From the NCBI GenBank assembly GCA_913057785.1, contig CAJXPD010000001.1, forward strand, positions 42,539 through 106,538: a DNA stretch of 64,000 bases. Reading direction: 5' to 3'. A program made the translations under genes and the position numbers. Positions within the stretch are counted from its first letter, which is position 1. Each line of letters begins with the position of its first letter. The notes beneath the pieces are model-generated. The model was given only the letters and a program-made list of their open reading frames with translations, was not told the origin of the DNA and ran no database searches. Positions 17,778 to 25,079 of the stretch are shown one piece after another. The DNA is from an uncultured Lewinella sp. (GTDB taxonomy: Bacteria; Bacteroidota; Bacteroidia; Chitinophagales; Saprospiraceae).

Positions 17778-17867
17778 ATCTCGATCATTTACTTCGCTAA
17801 TCCTCGGGTTCCCAATTTTCACTTTGGAAATAACCCCTTGTCATCGTATTTGGTTCAAAATGAGGCG

Positions 17868-17875
17868 CAAAGATA
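17868..17875 (-). promoter_or_regulatory. Putative -7 element for mtaB
   Basis: The minus strand reads TATCTTTG (TAnnTTTG), about 90 bp before the mtaB start. No -33 element at the usual spacing is clear. Confidence 0.4.
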
Positions 17876-17928
17876 CGAGAGTCAAAAGGATTTGAGAAGA
17901 AAAGAGTAGGGATTTAAGTGGAAAACGA

Positions 17929-18483
17929 TTATTCTGAAACCTTTCCTCTAATGTTCCAATTCACACTTTCTCCAGGGATCCGAACACCGAAAGGAGACCA
18001 GGTATTATCAAGAGATTTAAACAGCCAATCCCCATTGGCGATATTTGGGCCGGCGTCACAACCAATGGATTGACTCTGCTGATCGTGTGTTAGGCCAATG
18101 CTTATCCAAAGATCATTCCCGTCAATATTGATTGGCGTACTGAGGATGTGTTCATTCCATTCAGGGACTTGTATCCCCGTAGTAACATTCGCGCGATACA
18201 GCTCAGCACCAGGAGTATTGTCGCTACCCTCCCCGTAGATGATCACTTCTACTTTTTGCGGAACCACACCCATGAAAAAAGAAACACTAGTCAACTGCTG
18301 ACCGGTATAAGCGCTCGTTTCGTTTGAGGTGAAGCGTGCAGCTGCTTCATGGTATCCTACTTCTAAGATGGGGCCGGTTAGGTTGGGTCCATCATAACTA
18401 AATGCAAAATTTTCTTCATTATCTTTTTTACAACCGATAGACACGATCAGGCCAATAGCAAGTAGGAAAGTTAACTTCTTCAT
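17929..18483 (-). CDS. Hypothetical lipoprotein
   Basis: A 184-residue protein with a lipoprotein signal (FLLAIGLIVSIGCKKD; lipobox Cys18), so it should be anchored in the outer membrane. The mature part is predicted to be mostly beta-strand, with segments TSVSFFMGVVPQKVEVIIYG, ELYRANVTTGIQV, WNEHILSTPINI and LWISIGLTH. The order resembles the surface-localised beta-sandwich modules that often accompany T9SS proteins, but I cannot assign a family. It is isolated: convergent genes do not share its strand on the left, and a promoter element lies ~56 bp upstream. Confidence 0.7.
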   Translation of the reverse strand: MKKLTFLLAIGLIVSIGCKKDNEENFAFSYDGPNLTGPILEVGYHEAAARFTSNETSAYTGQQLTSVSFFMGVVPQKVEVIIYGEGSDNTPGAELYRANVTTGIQVPEWNEHILSTPINIDGNDLWISIGLTHDQQSQSIGCDAGPNIANGDWLFKSLDNTWSPFGVRIPGESVNWNIRGKVSE

Positions 18484-18855
18484 ATTGATTGTTTTTTGAG
18501 TAAAATCCTTAGCAAATAGGCTGTTTAGGCCTACTCCACAAATGTAAGACAGATTTAATCCAAATGCAGTTCTCCGTGCTTAAAGTATTGTTAATGAGAA
18601 GCAGATCTCTTTTTCAAACTGTTAAAGGGGCTCTTCTAGATGAAATATGCTTTAACAAAACAGGGCTTTTTTCGAGCTATTTGGATTTTTATTTTGAAAA
18701 CTAGCTGATTGCAAATTTTTATTTTGAATAAAGCTGTTTTTTTGTTAAATTGTTTGACTGCTGTGTGGTGAAGGCAAATTTACGAGAACTCGGTATGAGC
18801 AGTTGCCTAGCTAGGCTATGTCATCTCTATTTAGCTATCCACGTACATAAAAACA
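18484..18855. other. Divergent AT-rich intergenic region with a direct repeat
   Basis: No gene is supported here. The 13-mer TTTTTATTTTGAA occurs twice in the same orientation (18686-18698 and 18716-18728), exactly 30 bp apart. It lies between the divergent lipoprotein promoter and the ArsC-like gene. An in-frame ORF at 18750-18962 overlaps the ArsC-like gene and is not credible. Confidence 0.45.
18539..18546 (-). promoter_or_regulatory. -7 element for the lipoprotein gene
   Basis: The minus strand reads TACATTTG, identical to the -7 element of the ABC operon at 9020. A TTTG lies upstream at 18564-18561, at a shorter spacing than at other promoters here. Confidence 0.5.
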
Positions 18856-19239
18856 ATGATCATGAAAACACATCAACGAGAAATACTCATCTACTACAAT
18901 CCAACTTCAAGTGTTGGCCGCAAAACCGTAGCTTATGCACAAGGTGCCGGACTTCATGTTAAATCTTACGCCTTTTCGCGTTCTCCTTCTACCAGCACCA
19001 GCTGGAAGCAGATTTTGCAATTTCTGGATGTTCATCCCAGAGAGCTGATGAACAAGGCTCATCCTTATTATCAGCAACATATCAGAGGACGTGATTTTGA
19101 CGATGAATCCTGGATTAAAGTGATTCAGAATAACCCTGATCTGATCAAATCTCCGATCGCTGTTAGAGGCCAAAAAGCGATCGTTTGTCAGACACCAACT
19201 GATATCTATAAATTAGCTAATCAATTCAAAGCCAGTTAA
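18856..19239 (+). CDS. ArsC/Spx-like thioredoxin-fold protein lacking the catalytic Cys
   Basis: Small protein of the arsenate reductase (ArsC/Spx) fold. The first strand and helix, IYYNPTSSVGRKTVAYAQ, correspond to the ArsC segment where YxxPxCxxxR carries the catalytic cysteine. Here the Cys position is Ser (NPTSS). The later SPIAVRGQKAIVCQ segment matches the ArsC cis-Pro and substrate loop (RPIVV.G.KA), and one Cys remains at its end. It is therefore unlikely to reduce arsenate in the usual way and may be a regulatory, Spx-like or structural relative (inference). The start could be ATG 18856 or the in-frame ATG at 18862. It has no operon partner; the DUF3127 gene follows at 165 bp. Confidence 0.78.
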   Translation: MIMKTHQREILIYYNPTSSVGRKTVAYAQGAGLHVKSYAFSRSPSTSTSWKQILQFLDVHPRELMNKAHPYYQQHIRGRDFDDESWIKVIQNNPDLIKSPIAVRGQKAIVCQTPTDIYKLANQFKAS

Positions 19240-19364
19240 GGATAAATAAGGTTTAGTTTGCAGGTGAAACTTCCAGATCAGAAATCATACCTGCCCCAAC
19301 CTGTTTTTTGAGCTCCGTTCCGTAAAAAGTCGAGAAGGGAATGGATTATTATTTTTCTTTTTCA

Positions 19365-19372
19365 TACTTTTG
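19365..19372 (+). promoter_or_regulatory. -7 element for the DUF3127 gene
   Basis: TACTTTTG fits TAnnTTTG, 32 bp before the ATG. The -33 position lacks a TTG. Confidence 0.4.
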
Positions 19373-19404
19373 AACATCTAATCACGTAAAGTTAAGTTCG
19401 AGAC

Positions 19405-19770
19405 ATGTCTTTTGAAGTGGTGGGTAGACTACACAAGAAATTTGATACTGAAAACAAGACTGAGACTTTCCAAGCACGAGAATTCGTGTTAGAGGTAGAA
19501 AGTGGAAATTATCCGCAATTCGTCAAGTTTCAGTTGGTTCAGGATCGATGTGCCCTCTTGGACCCCCATGAAGAAGGTCAGAACATAAAAGTACATTTCG
19601 ATCTTCGCGGTCGAGAATGGAACGGCAAATACTTCACAAACCTCAATGCTTGGCGGATTGAAAATCCAGAACCAAGCCCAACTACAGCCCCCTCTGCGTC
19701 AGACGATGGTTCTTTCCCATCAATGGCTGATGATCCCGGAGATTCAGCAGATGATGATCTACCTTTCTAA
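19405..19770 (+). CDS. DUF3127 protein with SSB-like acidic tail
   Basis: A 121-residue protein. The first ~90 residues match the DUF3127 OB-fold-like domain (FEVVGRLHKKFDTENKTETF, VKFQLVQDRCALLD, IKVHFDLRGREWNGKYFTNL, AWRIE). The C-terminal ~30 residues are disordered and acidic and end DDDLPF. This closely resembles the DDDIPF tip by which single-stranded DNA-binding protein recruits repair and replication proteins. A nucleic-acid-binding role is therefore likely but inferred. The gene stands alone with its own -7 element. DUF3127 proteins are common in Bacteroidota. Confidence 0.85.
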   Translation: MSFEVVGRLHKKFDTENKTETFQAREFVLEVESGNYPQFVKFQLVQDRCALLDPHEEGQNIKVHFDLRGREWNGKYFTNLNAWRIENPEPSPTTAPSASDDGSFPSMADDPGDSADDDLPF

Positions 19771-20170
19771 AGAAAGATCTGAAGGACTAGAATTCATCTG
19801 CCCCGTTCACGCTTTATAATCCCTTTGGTATCCTAAGAGATACCACTAATTACTACTCTAAATTATAGTCCATAACTCACGTCTTGACAGTAGTCAGCGG
19901 AGTTCCTGCAATGATATTCCCGAATTGAAGTAAAAACAGCCTGCTTCTACCTGGCATTCTATTGCCGGAAAAGACTGAAAAATAACCGACATCCCCCCAC
20001 GGCGCCTGATCTCTCTTGAAGAGACGGGCGCTTGTTGGTTGTTTTCTCCCTCCTTATGCTCCTTCCAATTGGGCCAATACAACAGCTGGCCCCATTTTTG
20101 AGTTATGTATAGGAACATACTTTATAAATGATGAACTCTGAGAGATGGGTTCTGGGACTGTACTATAATC
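19771..20170. other. Non-coding region with small hairpins
   Basis: No supported gene. It contains GGTATC/GATACC (19827-19844) and a larger interrupted hairpin near 20000-20030 built from GCGCC..TCTCT and AGAGA..GGCGC. Neither is followed by a T run. A minus-strand ORF at 19894-20118 has no family features. Confidence 0.4.
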
Positions 20171-20716
20171 ATGAAGAACAAAAAACTAAGCCTAGTACTT
20201 TATCTTGCACTATGTGCAACTAGTTTATCTGCACAGTATTTGGCAGGGCTTGCAGCGGTATGGAACGATAAGTTTGATGAATGGGAGGTGTTTACGGAAG
20301 ACGAACAAGCTGGCGAATTACGTGTGAAGTGGGCATTAGGCGATGATTGGACGGAGTGGGACTACCGAATGGGCGATTTTGTGGGACATATTAAACAGAA
20401 ATGGAGAAATAATCCCAATCAGTGGGAAGTTAGAGGTGATAATGAGATTGTTTCTATTCAGACGGTCTGGAATAATGATTTCCGGGAATGGAGAATTTCT
20501 GATGGAACTCATCAATTGAAACTTAAACGAAAATACAGCAATGTAATTGACGAGTGGGAAGTGGACAGCCAAGATTGGGGCTTCTTTGAGATGTTTACGC
20601 AATGGGAGGGGGATCCTAGAGAATGGAATATCACTGATGAATTAGATGAGGGATTGAGTTTTCCGGTTAAAATGGCGCTGGTATTTGTTGTTATGTATCA
20701 TAGCCTTCCTCGTTAG
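20171..20716 (+). CDS. Secreted tryptophan-repeat protein (six ~23-residue repeats)
   Basis: Exported protein of 181 residues with a signal peptide (LVLYLALCATSLSAQ). Residues 31-154 are six consecutive repeats of 22-24 residues, five with a tryptophan pair (or Tyr/Trp) spaced W-x6-W-x-[V/I]: W31/W38, W78/W85, W100/W107, Y122/W129 and W145/W152. The second unit has W54/W63 with a slightly longer gap. The consensus of one unit is about WNNDFREWxI followed by a polar turn and a LKLKRKY-type strand. This predicts a series of beta-hairpins stacking their aromatic residues. I cannot name a family. The C-terminal PVKMALVFVVMYHSLPR is hydrophobic. The gene is followed closely by a methyltransferase, probably a chance neighbour. 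Confidence 0.75.
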   Translation: MKNKKLSLVLYLALCATSLSAQYLAGLAAVWNDKFDEWEVFTEDEQAGELRVKWALGDDWTEWDYRMGDFVGHIKQKWRNNPNQWEVRGDNEIVSIQTVWNNDFREWRISDGTHQLKLKRKYSNVIDEWEVDSQDWGFFEMFTQWEGDPREWNITDELDEGLSFPVKMALVFVVMYHSLPR

Positions 20717-20754
20717 TAAAAGGCACCAAGCTCGCCAGATTCAATTAGAATAGA

Positions 20755-21279
20755 ATGGACATTCACGTAGCTGCGGATTTGATCGAAAAAGCAGTAACAA
20801 GGCAAGAGGCAATTTGGGCTGACCTTGGAGCAGGAACCGGCACCTTCACGCAGGCGCTGCAACAGCTATTGCCAAGTGGTAAAGTATATGCAGTAGATAA
20901 AAGCCCGCATGCACTTTGGAGGTTGCCTCAGCACGCTTCTGTTCCGATGGAAATAGTAGATGCAGACTTTACCAAGCCTCTAGACCTGCCACCCTTAGAT
21001 GGCATTTTGATGGCAAATGCCCTTCATTATATAGATCAACCGGGGACGCTGTTGAGTCAGCTGACGGAGCTATTGAAACCTGAAGGCGTATTTCTGCTAG
21101 TAGAATATGAAACTAATCGGCCGAGACCACCTTGGATTCCCTTTCCGATTCCATTTGATGCCTTTAAAGAGATAGCTTTGGAAGTGGGGTTGACCCCGCC
21201 CGTTCAAATCGGGAAGGTTTCATCTATGTACGGCCACGATCACATTTATGCTGCGATGAGTCAGTGGACCCCTCGATAG
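20755..21279 (+). CDS. Class I SAM-dependent methyltransferase (short)
   Basis: A 174-residue SAM-binding protein with motif I ADLGAGTGTFTQAL, the acidic residue after beta-2 (AVDKSPHALW), ADFTKPLDLPPLDGILMANALHYID and a LLKPEGVFLLVEYE strand. It lacks the extended C-terminal domain of many Methyltransf_11/25 proteins, but the core is complete. The substrate is unknown. It begins 38 bp after the repeat protein on the same strand and is convergent with bcp. Confidence 0.87.
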   Translation: MDIHVAADLIEKAVTRQEAIWADLGAGTGTFTQALQQLLPSGKVYAVDKSPHALWRLPQHASVPMEIVDADFTKPLDLPPLDGILMANALHYIDQPGTLLSQLTELLKPEGVFLLVEYETNRPRPPWIPFPIPFDAFKEIALEVGLTPPVQIGKVSSMYGHDHIYAAMSQWTPR

Positions 21280-21314
21280 GAATCCACTGGAGCTGTATAG
21301 ATAAGAAAGCGTTC

Positions 21315-21770
21315 TTAGGCGGCTAGTATCTGTGCGGCGTGATCTTTGGCGGTTACCTTGCTGATAATGCGTTCAATCTTACCGTTTTCGTCAATGACAA
21401 AGGTGGTTCTGAAAATGCCCATATACTTCTTGCCAAACATCTGCTTCTCTCCCCAAACACCATAGGCATTAAGCATGGTTTGTTCGGTATCAGCAATTAG
21501 AGGAAATGGGAGATCGAACTTCTTAATGAAATTTTGATGTTTACGTTGACTATCTGCACTTACCCCTACAATAGCGTAGCCATTTTTCTTGAGGAGTCCA
21601 TAGTTGTCTCTCAAATTACAAGCCTCTTCCGTACAAGTGGGAGTGTTGTCTTTTGGGTAAAAGAAGATAACTAGTTTTTGTCCTTTGAAATCACCTAAGG
21701 AGATGGTTTCCCCATTTTGATTTGGGCCTGAAAAATCTGGTGCCTGATCTCCTTCTTTAAGATGCGTCAT
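21315..21770 (-). CDS. bcp: Thioredoxin-dependent thiol peroxidase (Bcp/PrxQ)
   Basis: Cytoplasmic peroxiredoxin of the AhpC/TSA (PrxQ) family that reduces H2O2 and organic hydroperoxides using thioredoxin. The peroxidatic Cys46 and resolving Cys51 lie in PKDNTPTCTEEACNLRDNY, the hallmark CxxxxC arrangement of BCP. The N-terminal GDQAPDFSGPNQNGETISL and later GVWGEKQMFGKKYMGIFRTT are typical. The length of 151 residues is normal. It is monocistronic on the minus strand. Confidence 0.94.
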   Translation of the reverse strand: MTHLKEGDQAPDFSGPNQNGETISLGDFKGQKLVIFFYPKDNTPTCTEEACNLRDNYGLLKKNGYAIVGVSADSQRKHQNFIKKFDLPFPLIADTEQTMLNAYGVWGEKQMFGKKYMGIFRTTFVIDENGKIERIISKVTAKDHAAQILAA

Positions 21771-21997
21771 AATCTACTTTGATTAACAATTAACATTTTA
21801 ACTTCAACAAGCTAGAAAGTGCGTGGTTCAAAATTTAGGGCTAAAATGAGTGCCTTAAACCAGAAAAAATACAATAACTTCAGTAGTGGTTAACAACTAG
21901 CCTGATAAAAACCTGGGGGACTTATTTACCACTACTTAAACTGCAATCTGCTGGGATTGCTTCTTGATCAACGATCTTTACCGCAAAGGTTGAATTT

Positions 21998-22813
21998 ATG
22001 AAGAATTACCTCATTGTTGTTTGTTTGACTATAGCTACCATATGCTTTGGGCAAACCGATCCAATTATTCCATTGCCTAATGCGCACGCCCACAATGATT
22101 ACGAGCACAGACGTCCGCTATTCGATGCATTGAGTCATGGGTTTACTAGCCTTGAGGCTGATGTCCATCTGATCAATGAAACCTTATATGTAGCTCATGA
22201 TACACCTAGGGATTTAGATAAAACTCCGTCCTTGCAATCTCTATATCTTCAACCCCTATATCAGTGGATGTCGGAACATAATGGTACTATCTACCCAAAG
22301 TACGATGAGCCCATTTTCCTGATGATCGACATTAAGACAAATGCAGAATCCACTTATGCAGCGCTGAGGTCTGCTTTAGCTCCTTTTAAAAGCATGCTTT
22401 GGCATGTGGACAATGGAAAGGTTGTGCCAGGACCATTGAGGATTTTTCTTTCGGGTAACCGGCCAATTGCTATGGTTCAACAAGATGAAGTTCAATTGGC
22501 AGGTATCGATGGCAGACCTAATGATATTGGAAAAGACTACACTGCCGAGTTCATGCCGGTAATCAGCGATAATTATCGTCGTCATTTATCCTGGAGAGGT
22601 AAAAAAGGGGAGCCGGATGCAGAAGAGTATGAGCAACTGAAGTCTTGGATCAATGCAGCTCACGCAGAAGGAAAAAAAGTTAGACTTTGGGCTAGTCCTG
22701 AGAATCAGGCGGTTTGGGTAAAATTGCTCGAATTAGGAGTTGATTTATTAAACACCGATCGTCTAGCTGATCTAAGAGATTTCCTATTAAACGAAGCAAC
22801 TCGGTCAAACTGA
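21998..22813 (+). CDS. Secreted PI-PLC/glycerophosphodiesterase-like protein
   Basis: Signal-peptide protein (VVCLTIATICFGQ) with a TIM-barrel phosphodiesterase fold of the PI-PLC-X/GDPD superfamily, of the Aim6-like branch. The N-terminal NAHAHNDYEHRRPLFDALSH and SLEADVHL segments carry His and acidic residues suited to a metal site, and VAHD follows. Later PIFLMIDIKTNAEST and WASPENQAVW are typical of this group. It likely cleaves phosphodiester bonds of lipids or glycerophosphodiesters in the periplasm. The CYTH gene follows five bases after its stop, so the two are probably one transcript, though no functional link is obvious. Confidence 0.82.
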   Translation: MKNYLIVVCLTIATICFGQTDPIIPLPNAHAHNDYEHRRPLFDALSHGFTSLEADVHLINETLYVAHDTPRDLDKTPSLQSLYLQPLYQWMSEHNGTIYPKYDEPIFLMIDIKTNAESTYAALRSALAPFKSMLWHVDNGKVVPGPLRIFLSGNRPIAMVQQDEVQLAGIDGRPNDIGKDYTAEFMPVISDNYRRHLSWRGKKGEPDAEEYEQLKSWINAAHAEGKKVRLWASPENQAVWVKLLELGVDLLNTDRLADLRDFLLNEATRSN

Positions 22814-22818
22814 TCCAT

Positions 22819-23298
22819 ATGGCTAAAGAGATAGAGCGTAAGTTTTTAGTAAATGAATTGCCTTTTGCTCCAAAAACGTATCCCCATGTCCCTATTGTGC
22901 AGGGGTATTTAGCCCTGGAGCCAGAAGGTCAGGAGGTGCGTTTGCGGAGAAAAGGAGAACTGTATTACCTAACCGTGAAGTCACAAGGAACCCTGGTGCG
23001 GGAAGAGTATGAGGTGGAGCTGAGCCAGGAACAATTTGATGCGTTATGGCCAGGAACCATCGGCCGTCGTTTAGAGAAGGATCGCTACCTGTTCGAAGCC
23101 TTTGAGCTAGATATCTACAAAGGGAACCTAGAAGGTTTGAGAGTCGCCGAAATCGAATTTGCTGACGCGCAAGAAGCTCAGTCATTCCAATCCCCTGACT
23201 GGTTAGGGCGAGAAGTTACGCACATCAATTTTCTCAAGAATCGCAATTTATTACAGTTTCAAGGATGGGCGGTGATCCAGAAAGAGTTGGGCCTTTAG
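22819..23298 (+). CDS. CYTH-domain protein (triphosphate tunnel metalloenzyme)
   Basis: CYTH family enzyme, probably an inorganic triphosphatase. The N-terminal signature EIERKFLV is intact, followed by alternating charged beta-strands for the tunnel: EVRLRRKG, YYLTVKSQG, REEYEVELS, EKDRYLFEAFELDIY and GLRVAEIEFADAQEA. The length of 159 residues matches single-domain bacterial CYTH proteins. It starts five bases after the preceding phosphodiesterase stop, and ends four bases before the convergent AraC gene's stop. Confidence 0.92.
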   Translation: MAKEIERKFLVNELPFAPKTYPHVPIVQGYLALEPEGQEVRLRRKGELYYLTVKSQGTLVREEYEVELSQEQFDALWPGTIGRRLEKDRYLFEAFELDIYKGNLEGLRVAEIEFADAQEAQSFQSPDWLGREVTHINFLKNRNLLQFQGWAVIQKELGL

Positions 23299-23301
23299 TT
23301 A

Positions 23302-24324
23302 CTACTTACTGCTGGCGATACTTTGAGCTTGGATCAATTGTTTTCGATAGGCTTGAGGGGTAAGGTTTACTTCTCTCTTGAAGGCCTGATAAAGGGAAGA
23401 AGTGCTAGAAAAACCTGTTTGTAAGGCGATGGTCTCAATCGTAGGGTTAGCTTGGTCTGCCAGTTGATCCTTTACTTCTTGAACACGAAATTTGTTGACA
23501 AAATCGGTGAACTTAAGCCCGTAGTGGTGCCGAATGGTCTGGGAAATTAAGTAGGTGGGTTTTTGGATGGCCTTCGCTACCATCGCTACTGTCAAGCCCT
23601 TTTGCAGGTGCACTTTTTGTTCCCGAAACAAGCGCTCTAATTCTCTTACAATATCTTCCTGTTTAGCCTTATCCGGTAACTTTGGACCTTTGCCCTTGAT
23701 CTTGAAAAGTTGCTGGTTGTGCATGATCATGAAATTGATGCCATACAAAACCAGGGAAGCTACTGCAGAACCAGCAGTATACAGCTGAACACTCGGGGCT
23801 AAAACTTGAAACGCAAAGGTCAGCCAGATCATGGACATTCCTCCAAAGAACAACCAAAATCGATTTGGATTACCAGACCAACCAGCCTGTCTGAAGCGGA
23901 AAAGGCTTGCCACTAGGTATAGTGTTAGTACCACAGATCCCCCATAATACATTTTGACGATCAAGCTTGTATCTACAAACAAGATGGCTACTAGACATAA
24001 AAGACTAGGTGCAAAATGTAGATATTCTATGAGCTGTATCTTTTTGGGGTGACTGGTTTTGGTGTAAAACCAAAAAGCAGGACCAATTGCCCACAAACCC
24101 GCCGCTCCAAGATTCACCACCCAATGAGGCACGCCATCAAATACATAGAAGAAATAAGATTTGCTAAGGCGACAAGCTAGGCCGATTAACATGATCGCTA
24201 AAAAGATAGTAGGGGCAGTTTTCAAGCGATCCTTGGCTAATAAGAAGACAGCCAAAAAAACAGCCTGTGCAATGGCAATACCACAGAATAATGCGATGAA
24301 GATGGTCCAGTTGTCCATGATCAA
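23302..24324 (-). CDS. Membrane-anchored AraC-family transcriptional regulator
   Basis: A 340-residue regulator with an N-terminal block of about seven membrane helices (residues ~5-205; e.g. IFIALFCGIAIAQAVFLAVF and WVVNLGAAGLWAIGPAFWFY) joined to a C-terminal AraC double HTH (~235-335). The HTH signature is visible as FVNKFRVQEVKDQLAD, IETIALQTGFSSTSSLYQAFKREVNLTPQAYR. Such proteins sense a membrane or small-molecule signal and act directly on DNA. The target is unknown. The divergent molybdenum hydroxylase genes start 235 bp away and are the natural candidates for control (inference). Confidence 0.88.
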   Translation of the reverse strand: MIMDNWTIFIALFCGIAIAQAVFLAVFLLAKDRLKTAPTIFLAIMLIGLACRLSKSYFFYVFDGVPHWVVNLGAAGLWAIGPAFWFYTKTSHPKKIQLIEYLHFAPSLLCLVAILFVDTSLIVKMYYGGSVVLTLYLVASLFRFRQAGWSGNPNRFWLFFGGMSMIWLTFAFQVLAPSVQLYTAGSAVASLVLYGINFMIMHNQQLFKIKGKGPKLPDKAKQEDIVRELERLFREQKVHLQKGLTVAMVAKAIQKPTYLISQTIRHHYGLKFTDFVNKFRVQEVKDQLADQANPTIETIALQTGFSSTSSLYQAFKREVNLTPQAYRKQLIQAQSIASSK

Positions 24325-24559
24325 TAACTATGTTCTCGCCCTTACATGCAGTCGTTGCTCTACATGTTGTGGGAGGTGAAAAATAACAGTCAGTACTTCG
24401 AACTGCTAACGGCTTCGGCTCTTGCATTGACGATTATCGAAGCAGAAACGTGTAGTAGCAGAAGGGAATTTCTTTCGGATTCCTCAAATCCGCAAAGATA
24501 ATCCTGGGAAAAGCTGGATTTTAACACATGCCCGCGGCTTTCTTTGTAACAAAAAGAAA

Positions 24560-25015
24560 ATGACATTACATATTAATGGCCAAGCTCACCAAGTGGACGT
24601 TCCTGACCAAATGCCTGTTTTATGGGTCTTGCGAGATCTCCTAGAAATGAATGGTACGAAGTACGGGTGTGGCATCGGCCAGTGCGGGGCTTGCACTATA
24701 CATGTAGATGGCCAGCCATCAAGGGCTTGCCTGCTTCCTGTTAGCGATCTAGTCGGTAAGGAAATCACTACGATTGAAGGTTTATCAGAAGGCAATACAC
24801 TTCATCCTTTACAGAAGGCGTGGATAAAGGTAGATGTTCCTCAATGTGGGTATTGCCAAAGTGGCCAGATCATGCAAGCCGCCGCATTATTAAACCAAAA
24901 TAGAAAACCCAGTACTGAAGAAATAGACAATCATATGAATGGAAATCTATGCCGCTGTGGTACCTATCTAAGAATCAGGAAGGCAATCCAAACGGCTGCT
25001 GAAGAGCTCTCATAG
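24560..25015 (+). CDS. (2Fe-2S) subunit of a molybdenum hydroxylase (IorA-like)
   Basis: Small iron-sulfur subunit of a xanthine-oxidase-family enzyme, related to isoquinoline 1-oxidoreductase alpha. The N-terminal plant-type [2Fe-2S] ferredoxin site has C37, C42 and C45 in [15 protein letters not shown], with a fourth Cys in SRACLLPV. The C-terminal [2Fe-2S] domain has [10 protein letters not shown] and CRCGTYLRI. It passes electrons from the molybdenum site in the partner subunit to an external acceptor. There is no FAD-subunit gene nearby, as in other IorAB enzymes that use membrane or cytochrome acceptors. It is 64 bp upstream of the large subunit. Confidence 0.92.
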   Translation: MTLHINGQAHQVDVPDQMPVLWVLRDLLEMNGTKYGCGIGQCGACTIHVDGQPSRACLLPVSDLVGKEITTIEGLSEGNTLHPLQKAWIKVDVPQCGYCQSGQIMQAAALLNQNRKPSTEEIDNHMNGNLCRCGTYLRIRKAIQTAAEELS

Positions 25016-25079
25016 TTAGCAATAAACTGGAGGGAAGCGGCCAGTCTACATTCCACACTTCACATTCTACATTACAATT

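Noticed and set aside
19894..20118. Minus-strand ORF of 74 codons
   Set aside because: No signal peptide, motif or neighbour supports it, and it lies over interrupted hairpins.
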